Shown: in pieces, positions 27,264 to 36,096 of the stretch
How the letters are laid out: each line of letters starts with the position of its first letter
Numbering within the stretch: the first letter of the stretch is position 1
Translations under genes and position numbers: made by a program
The notes under the pieces: model-generated
Databases searched by the model: none
Told to the model about the DNA's origin: nothing
What the model saw: only the letters and a program-made list of their open reading frames with translations
Source: GCA-016699835 sp964543905
GTDB lineage: Bacteria > Planctomycetota > Phycisphaerae > Phycisphaerales > UBA1924
Direction: 5' to 3'
DNA: 64,000 nt
NCBI GenBank assembly: GCA_964543905.1
Contig: CAZIZO010000001.1
Location: 248,001-312,000 of the forward strand

Positions 27264-29273
27264 ATGCACCGCACCCTGAAGATGATGTTGACTGCGTTTG
27301 CCGTTGTTGCCCTTGCCCCGTTTGGCGCGATTGCCGGAGAAGCCCAGCGGACGACACCGGCGACGCTCGAGGAACTGTCGAGCGATCTGACGACGTACCG
27401 CCAGCACGTGACGACGCTGGCGAACCCGTACTTTGAGGGGCGAGCGCCGGACACGGAAGGAAACCGGAAGGCGGCGGAGTACATCGAGGCGCACTTTCGG
27501 AAGTACAAGTTGCTTCCGGCGTTTCCGGACAACGACGCGACGAAGGCGGACCTGACGCCGGACTGGACGGCGATGCCGAGGGTGACGTATCGGCAGCAGT
27601 TCATCCATCCGGCGTCGCAGCGACCCGGGCGGTCGATCAAGGTGATCGAGCAGAGCGTGGGGTTTGCACGGGCCGGCGAGCCGATGCTGTCGTTGGGGGC
27701 GGGGACGGACTTCAACGTGCTGGGGTATTCGGGGAGCGCGAAGGTGACGGGCCCGATCGCCTTCGTCGGATACTCGGTGCAGAACGACGCCAAGGACTAC
27801 GACACGTACGCGAAGGTGAATGGAAAAGACGTGGACCTGACGGGGAAGGTCGCGGTGATGTTCCGGTTTGAGCCGATGACGGCGGAGGGGAAGAGCAAGT
27901 GGAGCGAGGAGGGGTGGTCGTTCAGCGCCGGGCTGGAGCCGAAGTTGAGGCTGGCGGCGCGGAAGGGGGCGGCGGCGATCATCCTGGTGAACCCGCCTGG
28001 GGCGGCGGATGAGCGGGTCAACACGTTGGAAGACGTGGGGCTGATGCCGCAGGGCGGGCGGAGCATGGAGATCCCGGTCGTGATGCTGTCGATCGCGGCG
28101 GCGGACAACCTGCTGCGGGCGGCGGACCCGCAGGGGCGAGGAGTCGAAGAGTTCCGCGACCTGGCGAACGCGAAGGGGGAGGTGATCGACCTTGGCGCGG
28201 CGCCGGTGACGATCAACACGAAGTTGGAGCGTGTGCCGATCATCACGGACAACGTTGGAGGAATCCTGCCCGGGAAGGGCGCCCTGGCCAAGGAGTTTGT
28301 GGTGTTCGGGGCGCACTATGACCACGTGGGCTACGGCTATTTCGGCTCGCGGGACATGGGCGGGCGCGGCAAGATCCACCCCGGCGCGGACGACAACGCG
28401 AGCGGGACGAGCGGGCTCCTGCTGATGGCGCAGAAGTTCAGCGCGGAGTACGCCCGTTTGGGGGATGACGCGAGCGCGAGGTCGATCCTGTTCCTGGCGT
28501 TCAGCGGCGAAGAATCGGGGCTGATCGGGTCGCGGTATTACACGAAGCACATGATCGCGCCGGTGGAGCAGCATTATGCGATGATCAACTTCGACATGAT
28601 CGGTCGGCTGCGCGAGGACAAGTTGGAGATCGGGGGCGTGGACACGGGCGTGGGCTTGCAGGCCTGGACCCAACCGTACTGGGATGCGTCGGGGCTGCAG
28701 ATCAAGGCGACGCGGATCGGGGCGAGCAACTCGGACCATTTCTCGTTCCATCAGTCGAAGATCCCGAACCTGTTCTTCTTCACGGGATTGCACAAGGAGT
28801 ATCACGCTCCGACGGACACGTACGACCTGATCAACGTCGAGGGCGCGGTGAAGATCGTGGACCTGGGCTTCCGCGTGGGGCTGGACCTGGCGCAGCGTGC
28901 CGAGCCCTTGCCCTTCAAGGGGCGTGAATCGGCGAGCGAGAGCAAGAGCGACGACGAGAAGAAGGACGAGAATCCGGGTCCGGTGATGGGACAGGTGCGC
29001 TTCGGGATCATGCCGGGGGATTACTCGGGGGATGTGCCGGGCGTCTTGATCGGAGGCGTGACGGACGACCTTCCCGCGGCGAAGGCTGGGCTGAAGGCGG
29101 GCGACCTGATGATCAAGTGGAACGACAAGGAGATCAAGAGCGTGGAGGAGTGGATGCCGCTGCTCAGCGCTCACAAGCCCGGCGACGTGGTGAAGATCAC
29201 GTACATCCGGGACAAGCAGGAGATGACGACCGAAGCGACGCTGGTGGCGAGGCCTGCGCGGAATCGGCCGTGA
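27264..29273 (+). CDS. Secreted M28-family zinc peptidase with C-terminal PDZ domain
   Basis: A 669-residue exported aminopeptidase-like protein with a signal peptide (residues ~1-24). A PA-like insert around residues 150-300 includes 'GKVAVMFRFEP'. The M28 catalytic domain carries 'GAHYDHVGYG' (H351), 'GADDNASGTSGLL' (D376, catalytic D377 neighbour), 'LAFSGEESGLIGS' (E416/E417), 'MINFDMIGRL' and 'SNSDHFSFHQSKIP', i.e. the two-zinc site. After a charged linker, residues ~575-660 form a PDZ domain ('MPGDYSGDVPGVLIGGVTDD', 'AGLKAGDLMIKWNDKEIKSV'). It should cleave N-terminal residues of extracytoplasmic peptides. It is divergent from gcvP and convergent with pxpA. Confidence 0.93.
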   Translation: MHRTLKMMLTAFAVVALAPFGAIAGEAQRTTPATLEELSSDLTTYRQHVTTLANPYFEGRAPDTEGNRKAAEYIEAHFRKYKLLPAFPDNDATKADLTPDWTAMPRVTYRQQFIHPASQRPGRSIKVIEQSVGFARAGEPMLSLGAGTDFNVLGYSGSAKVTGPIAFVGYSVQNDAKDYDTYAKVNGKDVDLTGKVAVMFRFEPMTAEGKSKWSEEGWSFSAGLEPKLRLAARKGAAAIILVNPPGAADERVNTLEDVGLMPQGGRSMEIPVVMLSIAAADNLLRAADPQGRGVEEFRDLANAKGEVIDLGAAPVTINTKLERVPIITDNVGGILPGKGALAKEFVVFGAHYDHVGYGYFGSRDMGGRGKIHPGADDNASGTSGLLLMAQKFSAEYARLGDDASARSILFLAFSGEESGLIGSRYYTKHMIAPVEQHYAMINFDMIGRLREDKLEIGGVDTGVGLQAWTQPYWDASGLQIKATRIGASNSDHFSFHQSKIPNLFFFTGLHKEYHAPTDTYDLINVEGAVKIVDLGFRVGLDLAQRAEPLPFKGRESASESKSDDEKKDENPGPVMGQVRFGIMPGDYSGDVPGVLIGGVTDDLPAAKAGLKAGDLMIKWNDKEIKSVEEWMPLLSAHKPGDVVKITYIRDKQEMTTEATLVARPARNRP

Positions 29274-29299
29274 GGCGTCGGGCGTTCGCACGAGAGAGG

Positions 29300-30058
29300 T
29301 CAGCAGGTGCATCGCACGCCGGCGGCCTCGAGCGCGAGGCGAACGCGGCGTGCGAGCGTCACCGCGCCGGGGGTGTCGCCGTGCACGCAGATCGTGTCCG
29401 CGGCGATCGGGACCACGGTGCCATCGCTGGCCACGACGCCCCGACCGGTGGCAATCCGCACCGCCTGGCGTTCGACCTCGTGCGGATCGGCCAGGACGGC
29501 GCCCGAGCGTGATCTCTGACGGAGCCTGCCGTCGGGTTCGTAGCGGCGATCGGCGAATGCCTCGCTCATGACCTTCGCGCCCATGTCGCGCCAGACGTCG
29601 AGTCCGGGCCTGCCCGCCTGTCCGACCAGGATGAGGTCCGTGCTCCACGCCCATGCCCCTCGCGCGACGAGTCGGGCGATTTCGGGGCGTTCCATCGCGG
29701 CGTGGTACAGCGCCCCGTGGGGCTTGACATGGCGCACGTGTGTGTCTTCGAAGTGCGCAATCCAGCCCAAGGCTTCGACCTGACGGCGCACGTGGATCTC
29801 GATCTCGGTCGGGCTGAGGTCGACCTCGGCGCGGCCGAAGTTCGGTCGATCCGGGTAACTCGGGTGGGCCCCGATCGCGACGCCCGCGGCGAGCGCGTCG
29901 CGCACGCTTTGTCGCATGGTGCGTTCGTCGCCGGCGTGCCCGCCGCAGGCGATGTTGGCGGAGGTGACGATGGAGAGGAGTTGACGATCAACGCCGGCGG
30001 CGATGAGGTCGGGGAGTTCGCCGAGGTCGCCGTTGAGGTCGATGGTCCGGGCGATCAT
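29300..30058 (-). CDS. pxpA: 5-oxoprolinase subunit PxpA (LamB/YcsF family)
   Basis: A 252-residue protein with the LamB/YcsF fold: 'TIDLNGDLGELPDLIAAGVD' at the start, 'TSANIACGGHAGDERTMRQS', 'AIGAHPSYPDRPNFGR', 'HVKPHGALYHAAM' and 'SEAFADRRYEPDGRL'. Together with PxpB and PxpC it hydrolyses 5-oxoproline (pyroglutamate) to glutamate using ATP. Its ATG overlaps the TGA of the upstream pxpBC fusion gene, so subunits are made from one message. The start at 30058 fits the conserved N-terminus; upstream codons belong to the fusion gene in another frame. Confidence 0.94.
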   Translation of the reverse strand: MIARTIDLNGDLGELPDLIAAGVDRQLLSIVTSANIACGGHAGDERTMRQSVRDALAAGVAIGAHPSYPDRPNFGRAEVDLSPTEIEIHVRRQVEALGWIAHFEDTHVRHVKPHGALYHAAMERPEIARLVARGAWAWSTDLILVGQAGRPGLDVWRDMGAKVMSEAFADRRYEPDGRLRQRSRSGAVLADPHEVERQAVRIATGRGVVASDGTVVPIAADTICVHGDTPGAVTLARRVRLALEAAGVRCTC

Positions 30059-31839
30059 ACGGGGCTCCTGGCGCGGTCGGGCTCGTGCGGGGTCCACGCG
30101 TCACGGGCCTGATCGAGCGAGATGATCGCGAAGCGCAGGCGGTCGTTGGGGCGGAGTTGGCCGAGGCGCGGGAGATCGTCGGCGATGACGCAGGCGATGA
30201 TGGGGTAGCCGCCGGTGGTGGGGTGGTCGGGCATGAGGATGATGGGTTGGCCGTTTTCGGTGATCTGGAGAGCGCCCCACATCATGCCCTCGCTGAGGAG
30301 GCGGCCTCCGCCGGGGGGCGTAATGGGAGGGCCTTGGAGACGAAGGCCCATGCGATCGGAGTTGCTGGCGACGATGAACTCGGCATGGGCAAACGCGGCG
30401 AGTGCGTCGGGGGAGAATCGATGGGTGTGCGACGCATGGACGACGCGCAGGATGCGATCGCGCGAGGAGGCAGGGGCGACGTCTGGGCTTGCGAAGGAGC
30501 GAGATCGAGGTGGATTGGCGTTGGGATCAACGGGGGATACGGACCCGAATCGCAGCGTATCGCCGGGCTGGAGCGGTCGGCCGTCGATCCCCCCCAGCGC
30601 GGCGTTCACGAGCGTGGAACGGCTGGAGAGGACGCGGGGAACGTCGATGCCGCCGGGGACGGCAAGATAGGCGCGAGCGCCGGAGGTTGCGAAGCCGATG
30701 CGGAGGCGTTCGCCGGCACGGACATGGATGGGCGACGCGACGGGGGCGGGACGTGGTTGGGCACCGGGCACGTGGATGGAGAGCGGAAGAACGGCACCAA
30801 CGACACACAGTTGTGTGTTGATTGTGAACTCGTACTCACCGCCGCGGAGGGTCATTTCGAGCGCGGCGGAGTCGGGGGGGTTCCCGAGGAGGAGGTTGGC
30901 CAGGCGGAGGGAGGAGGGATCGGCCGCGCCGGACTCGGGGACGCCCGAGGCGGCGTGTCCCGGTCGTCCGAGGTCTTGGATGGTGGTGAAGAGGCCCGGG
31001 TCGAGGACTCGGATCTGAGGCCCACGGGCGTCGGACGCGCGCGAGGGGGCGTGCGACGGGGCAGCGACGGTTGAGGACCGGTCGAGGGCGTGCGGGTGGC
31101 TGGGCTGGGGCCGCTGGTCGCGCTCGATCTGCAGGAACTCATGCTCGCTGATCTCGACGAATCGCACACGATCGCCCATCGCGAGGAGCGAAGGGGGCTC
31201 TCGGCGAGGGTCAAACATGCTCAGGGGTGTGCGGCCGAGGATGCGCCAACCGCCGGGTGTGGCGTGGGGGTAGACGCCGGCCTGTGAGCCGGCGATGGCG
31301 ACGCTGCCGGCGGGCACGCGGGTTCGGGGCTTGTCGAGGCGGGGCGATTCGAGTTGCTTGGGCAGGCCGCCGAGGTAGGCAAAGCCGGGTGAGAAGCCGA
31401 CGAAGTGGACAACGTAGCGGGCGCCGGTGTGGAGGCGGATGACGTCGCGGGGCGTAAGGGCGAGGGCGGTGGCGACGTCGTGGAGATCGAGTGCGAAGGC
31501 GGGGGCGTAGCAGACGGGGACATCGACGAGGCGGCTCGGGTGGTCCGGGGGATTCGGACCGGGTCCCGCACGGTGCAATGCCCTGTCGATCGCTTGGCGG
31601 ATGGCCGCTTCGATGCGTGGGGCACCGTGCTCGGCGATGACGTTCAGGTCGAGCGCCAGGAGCACGGTGGCGTAGGCGGGGATGATGTCGAGGATGGCGA
31701 ACGAAGCGGGGTTCGCGTGCGCGATCGCGTGGACCACGGCCTGAACGCGGGCGTGCGTGGAGGGCGAGAGGTCATCGCCGACTTCGATGCGGAGGTGGCG
31801 TTCGCTGGCCCAGGAGATGTGCGGGCACGGGCTCGGCAC
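30055..31839 (-). CDS. 5-oxoprolinase subunits PxpB and PxpC fused
   Basis: A 594-residue fusion. Residues ~1-240 are the PxpB/KipI domain ('HTGARYVVHFVGFSPGFAYL', 'LDKPRTRVPAGSVAIAGSQA', 'YPHATPGGWRILGRTPL'). A polar linker of ~35 residues follows. Residues ~275-590 are the PxpC/KipA domain ('VLDPGLFTTIQDLGRPGHAA', 'GVPESGAADPSSLRLANLLL', 'AYLAVPGGIDVPRVLSSRST', 'RLLSEGMMWGALQITENGQP', 'ILMPDHPTTGGYPIIACVI'). Together with PxpA this should give complete ATP-dependent 5-oxoprolinase. In many bacteria the two subunits are separate genes; fusions are known in other lineages. It is upstream of, and overlaps, pxpA. Confidence 0.92.
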   Translation of the reverse strand: MPSPCPHISWASERHLRIEVGDDLSPSTHARVQAVVHAIAHANPASFAILDIIPAYATVLLALDLNVIAEHGAPRIEAAIRQAIDRALHRAGPGPNPPDHPSRLVDVPVCYAPAFALDLHDVATALALTPRDVIRLHTGARYVVHFVGFSPGFAYLGGLPKQLESPRLDKPRTRVPAGSVAIAGSQAGVYPHATPGGWRILGRTPLSMFDPRREPPSLLAMGDRVRFVEISEHEFLQIERDQRPQPSHPHALDRSSTVAAPSHAPSRASDARGPQIRVLDPGLFTTIQDLGRPGHAASGVPESGAADPSSLRLANLLLGNPPDSAALEMTLRGGEYEFTINTQLCVVGAVLPLSIHVPGAQPRPAPVASPIHVRAGERLRIGFATSGARAYLAVPGGIDVPRVLSSRSTLVNAALGGIDGRPLQPGDTLRFGSVSPVDPNANPPRSRSFASPDVAPASSRDRILRVVHASHTHRFSPDALAAFAHAEFIVASNSDRMGLRLQGPPITPPGGGRLLSEGMMWGALQITENGQPIILMPDHPTTGGYPIIACVIADDLPRLGQLRPNDRLRFAIISLDQARDAWTPHEPDRARSPV

Positions 31840-31911
31840 GGGGCGAGTTTAGAGGAGGAATGGCCGGAAGATCCGTGGGCCGTGCCGGGTCACTTCCACT
31901 ACCATCCACGG

Positions 31912-33966
31912 ATGCACCCCACCGACGCACCACATGGCGCCAAGCCCCTCCAGGACGGGACGGGCCTTATCACGCTGGACCCGTGGCTTGCGCCGTATGC
32001 CGGGGCGTTGCGTCGGCGATACACGCTGTATCGGGACATGCTGTTCACGCTGACGCAGGGGCAGACGTCGCTGGCGAACTTCGCGGTGGGGCACATGCAC
32101 TTCGGATTCACGCGGGGGGCACATCGCGGGCAGCATGGGCTTTGGTACCGGGAGTGGGCGCCCGGGGCGGCGCAGTTGTCGTTGGTCGGTGAGTTCAACG
32201 GATGGAACCGGCTGGCGCACCCGATGCAGCGGGACCAGCATGGGGTGTGGTCGGTGTTCCTGCCGGATTCAGAATACTCGGGCAAGGTGGGACACGGGTC
32301 GCGGGTGAAGGTGAACGTGCAGTCGGCGGCGGGGAATGCGGATCGGATTCCCGCGTACATCCGGCGTGTCGAGTTTGACGCACGCGGGCACAACGCGACG
32401 GGCGTGGTGTGGATGCCTCCCGAGTTCAAGTGGAAGCACGAGCGGCCTGTGGTCCGGCACGCGCCGCGGATTTATGAGGCGCACGCGGGGATGGCGTTAG
32501 AGGCCGAGCGGGTGGGGACGTTCGCGGAGTTCGCGGCGGAGGTCTTGCCGCGGATCGCGAGGGGCGGGTATAACACGCTGCAACTGATGGCGGTGCAGGA
32601 GCACCCGTACTACGGCTCCTTCGGGTACCACGTCTCGAACTTCTTTGCGGTGTCGTCGCGGTTTGGGACGCCGGAGGACTTCAAGGCGTTGGTGGACGCG
32701 GCGCACGGCCTGGGGATTCGCGTGCTGCTCGATCTGGTGCATTCGCACAGCGTGAAGAACACGGTCGAGGGGCTCAATCGATTGGATGGCACGGACCACC
32801 AGTACTTCCACGGCGGCGCACGGGGGGAGCACCCGGCGTGGGACTCGCTCCTCTTCGACTACTCCAAGTACGAAGTGCTGCGGTTCCTGCTCTCGAACGT
32901 GCGGTATTGGCTCGAAGAGTACAACCTCGACGGGTTCCGGTTCGATGGCGTGACGAGCATGATGTACACGCATCACGGGCTCGGGCACGGGTTCCACTCG
33001 TACGACGATTACCTTGTGCATCACGTCGATGAGGCGGCGGTCGCGTACCTCACGCTCGCGAATCAGGTGGCGCACGAGGTGTGCCCGAGTTGCACGACCA
33101 TCGCGGAGGACGTGAGCGGGATGGTGGGACTATGCCGGCCGATTGAGGAGGGCGGCCTCGGGTTTGACTATCGCCTGGCGATGGGGATTCCGGATTACTG
33201 GATCAAGGTGCTGAAGGAGAAGCGGGACGAGGAATGGTCCATGGGAGAGATGGTGCGGGTGCTGACGAATCGGCGCGAGCACGAGAAGCACGTGGCGTAT
33301 GCCGAGAGCCATGACCAGGCGCTCGTGGGCGACAAGACCCTCGCGTTCTGGCTGATGGACCAGGAGATGTACTGGCACATGAACGTGGGAAGCCCGTCGC
33401 TCATCATCGACCGGGGCATCGCGCTGCACAAGATGATCCGCCTGGTGACGTTCGCGCTGGGTGGTGAGGGGTATCTCAACTTCATCGGGAACGAGTTCGG
33501 GCACCCGGAGTGGATCGACTTTCCTCGCGAGGGGAACGGGTACTCGTACAAGTATGCCCGACGGCAATGGTCGCTGGTGGATCACCCGGATTTGAGGTAT
33601 CGGCATCTGGCCGAGTTTGATCGGGCGATGATGGAGTTGGATGAGCGGTATGGCGTGCTCGATCGGGAGAGGGCGCACATCGGGGATGCGGACGAGGGGA
33701 AGAAGGTGATCTTGTGCTCGCGTGGGGCGCTGGTGTTCGCGTTCAACTTCCATCCGACGCGATCGCACACGGACCTGAGGGTGGGTGTGCCGGGGACGAG
33801 CGACTATCGGATCGTGCTGAACTCGGATGAAGGGCGGTTTGGCGGGCACGACCTCGTGGAGCACGAGAGGCCCTATCCGAACACGACGGTGCACGCGGGG
33901 CACCGCCTCAACAGCGTGCTGATCTACCTGCCGGCGCGGAGCGTGCAGGTCTTGGCACCGGCCTGA
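31912..33966 (+). CDS. Eukaryote-like 1,4-alpha-glucan branching enzyme (GH13 subfamily 8 type)
   Basis: A 684-residue glycogen/starch branching enzyme that cuts alpha-1,4 chains and rejoins them as alpha-1,6 branches. An N-terminal CBM48-like domain ('WYREWAPGAAQLSLVGEFNG') precedes the GH13 barrel with nucleophile D345 (LDGFRFDGVTS), acid/base E399 (TIAEDVSGM) and D468 (AESHDQALVGDKTLAFW). The sequence is far closer to animal/fungal/plant branching enzymes than to bacterial GlgB: the strings GYHVSNFFAVSSRFGTPED, 'LLDLVHSHSVKNTVEGLNRL', 'MGNEFGHPEW'-like 'IGNEFGHPEWIDFPREGNG' and the 'VLNSDEGRFGGHDLV' C-terminus are eukaryotic-type hallmarks, and the long N-terminal GlgB extension is missing. 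No glgA or glgC is nearby. It is divergent from pxpBC. Confidence 0.95.
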   Translation: MHPTDAPHGAKPLQDGTGLITLDPWLAPYAGALRRRYTLYRDMLFTLTQGQTSLANFAVGHMHFGFTRGAHRGQHGLWYREWAPGAAQLSLVGEFNGWNRLAHPMQRDQHGVWSVFLPDSEYSGKVGHGSRVKVNVQSAAGNADRIPAYIRRVEFDARGHNATGVVWMPPEFKWKHERPVVRHAPRIYEAHAGMALEAERVGTFAEFAAEVLPRIARGGYNTLQLMAVQEHPYYGSFGYHVSNFFAVSSRFGTPEDFKALVDAAHGLGIRVLLDLVHSHSVKNTVEGLNRLDGTDHQYFHGGARGEHPAWDSLLFDYSKYEVLRFLLSNVRYWLEEYNLDGFRFDGVTSMMYTHHGLGHGFHSYDDYLVHHVDEAAVAYLTLANQVAHEVCPSCTTIAEDVSGMVGLCRPIEEGGLGFDYRLAMGIPDYWIKVLKEKRDEEWSMGEMVRVLTNRREHEKHVAYAESHDQALVGDKTLAFWLMDQEMYWHMNVGSPSLIIDRGIALHKMIRLVTFALGGEGYLNFIGNEFGHPEWIDFPREGNGYSYKYARRQWSLVDHPDLRYRHLAEFDRAMMELDERYGVLDRERAHIGDADEGKKVILCSRGALVFAFNFHPTRSHTDLRVGVPGTSDYRIVLNSDEGRFGGHDLVEHERPYPNTTVHAGHRLNSVLIYLPARSVQVLAPA

Positions 33967-34071
33967 TCGGCGATGGTCGGGCGGCGGAGTGGAGTCGGGA
34001 GGGTGGGATGGGGGGAGTGGAACAGTGGGTGCGGGCGCCGCGCCCCCGTGTTTCCGCTACACTCCGACCCT

Positions 34072-36063
34072 ATGGCCATTCCACAACTCACCGACGAACA
34101 GGTCCAGACGTGGTCGCGCGAGCAGAAGGACCGCTGGTGGTTGGAGAACGTCTTTCGAGGCGACATGGCGCAACTGACGCTGCGCTCCGCGATCACCGGG
34201 TTTGTGCTCGGCGGGGTGCTGTCGGCGACGAACCTGTACGTGGGTGCGAAGACGGGCTGGACGCTCGGCGTCGGGCTGACGAGTGTGATCCTGGCGTTCG
34301 CGGCGTTCCGGCTCTTGAGCACGCTGGGCGCCAAGGACATGACGATCCTGGAGAACAACTGCTCGCAGTCGATCGCGACGTCGGCGGGGTACATGACGGG
34401 GCCCCTGATCTCGGGGATCGCGGCGTACATGTGGATCGAGAATCGTCCGCTCCCCGGGTGGCAGATCTTCTGGTTCATGGTGGTGCTGTCGATCCTGGGC
34501 GTGCTGGTGGCGTTCCCGATGAAGCGACGGTTCATCAACGATGAGCAGCAGCCCTTCCCGGAAGGGCGTGCGTGCGGCGTGGTGTTGGACGCGCTCTACA
34601 CGAGCGCGGCGGCGGCGGGGATCTTCAAGGCGAAGATGCTGGTGCTGTTTGCCTCGCTGGCGGGGTTCATCAACTTCATCTCGGGCGAGAGTTACATGAA
34701 GTTGATCCAGATGAAGTGGCTCGGGCTGAAGTCGGCATGGCACCTCCCGCACGCGCTGGACGGGTGGTATTACACGTTGGCGGCGAAGGGGATCGTGCCC
34801 GCGCCGAAACTGGCGGGGGTGGAGTTGCGGCAGATGGGGGTCTCGCCGGCGCTCGACCTGGCGATGTTCGGCGCGGGCGGGCTGATGGGGATCAAGCCGG
34901 CGGTGAGCATGATGGTCGGGATGCTGGTCAACTTCATGATCATCGTGCCGTGGATGATCTCGACGGGGGAGATCCAGCCGAAGGCGGACGGGAGTTGGTC
35001 GCGGGCGCACATCCTCAACAGTTGGGCGCTGTGGTGGGGTATCTCGATTATGGTGGTGGCGTCGATGGTGTCGCTGTTCGCGAAGCCGCAGGTCTTCATC
35101 GAGGCGTTCAAGGGCGTCTTTTCGAAGAGCGACAAGGCGAAGACGGACGTGGTGGGTCACATCGAGTTGCCGCTGTGGATCTCGTGGGTCGGCGTTCCGA
35201 TCGTGGGCGCGGTGGGCGTGTGGATGGCGCATGATTGGTTCGGCGTGTCGTGGGTCTTTGGCGCGGTCGCGATCCCGCTCATCATCGTGCTGACGCTGAT
35301 CGCGGCGAGCAGCACGGCGTTGACGGGGATCACGCCGACGGGCTCGCTGTCGAAGATCCCGCAGTTCCTCTTCGGCGGGCTCGATCCCAAGCACCCCCCC
35401 ACCAACCTGATGACGGGCGTCATGTGCGTTGAAGTGGCCTCGAACGCCTCGAACCTGCTGATGGACATCAAGCCGGGCTACATGCTGGGCGCGAAGCCCA
35501 GGCAGCAGGCGATCGGGCACATCATCGGGATCTTGTCGGGCGCCCTGGCCTCGACGCCGCTGTTCTTCGTGCTCTTTACGAGCGACTATGACCCGGCGAA
35601 GGCGGCGGTGGACCCCAAGCACCTGCAGAACGTGATGGCGCCCGACGGAGGGCAGTTCGGGTTTCCGTCGGCGATCCAATGGAAGGGCGTCTCGGACCTG
35701 GTGACGTCGATCTTTGGCGACGCGGGCACGGGCACCTTGCTGACGAAGTCGATCATCGTGTCGATGATCGTGGCGGGCGTCGCGGGGCTGGTGCTGGAAC
35801 TTGTCCGGGTGTTCACGAAGAACAAGTTCCCGCTGAGCCCGCTGGCGATCGGGCTGGGCGTGGTGGTGCCGCCGGACTCGACGATCGCGATGTTCGCGGG
35901 GGCGGCGTTCTTCGCGTTGGCGCACAAGGTGTGGGGGAACCGGAAGGAGAGCCTTGGGCATCGGCTCTGGGTGGAGACGCACGAGCCGATCTGCGCCGGG
36001 ATCATCGCGGGAGCGGCGATCATCGGGATCGGCGACGTGCTGGTCAAGGTCTTCCTCTTGTAG
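34072..36063 (+). CDS. OPT-family oligopeptide transporter
   Basis: A 663-residue integral membrane protein with about 14-16 hydrophobic segments and the family's characteristic motifs: 'LTLRSAITGFVLGGVLSATN', 'LYVGAKTGWTLGVGLTSVIL', 'ILENNCSQSIATSAGYMTGP' and 'INDEQQPFPEGRACGVVLDA'. Bacterial members of this PepT/OPT group import short peptides, some with bound metals, by proton symport. The substrate is unknown. A secreted M28 peptidase, an M42 aminopeptidase and 5-oxoprolinase in the neighbourhood suggest peptide uptake and turnover. It follows the branching enzyme by 105 bases in the same direction, but no functional link is evident. Confidence 0.93.
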   Translation: MAIPQLTDEQVQTWSREQKDRWWLENVFRGDMAQLTLRSAITGFVLGGVLSATNLYVGAKTGWTLGVGLTSVILAFAAFRLLSTLGAKDMTILENNCSQSIATSAGYMTGPLISGIAAYMWIENRPLPGWQIFWFMVVLSILGVLVAFPMKRRFINDEQQPFPEGRACGVVLDALYTSAAAAGIFKAKMLVLFASLAGFINFISGESYMKLIQMKWLGLKSAWHLPHALDGWYYTLAAKGIVPAPKLAGVELRQMGVSPALDLAMFGAGGLMGIKPAVSMMVGMLVNFMIIVPWMISTGEIQPKADGSWSRAHILNSWALWWGISIMVVASMVSLFAKPQVFIEAFKGVFSKSDKAKTDVVGHIELPLWISWVGVPIVGAVGVWMAHDWFGVSWVFGAVAIPLIIVLTLIAASSTALTGITPTGSLSKIPQFLFGGLDPKHPPTNLMTGVMCVEVASNASNLLMDIKPGYMLGAKPRQQAIGHIIGILSGALASTPLFFVLFTSDYDPAKAAVDPKHLQNVMAPDGGQFGFPSAIQWKGVSDLVTSIFGDAGTGTLLTKSIIVSMIVAGVAGLVLELVRVFTKNKFPLSPLAIGLGVVVPPDSTIAMFAGAAFFALAHKVWGNRKESLGHRLWVETHEPICAGIIAGAAIIGIGDVLVKVFLL

Positions 36064-36096
36064 CGGAGCGGCGACTTGGGCTCCCTATCCTCGGGG

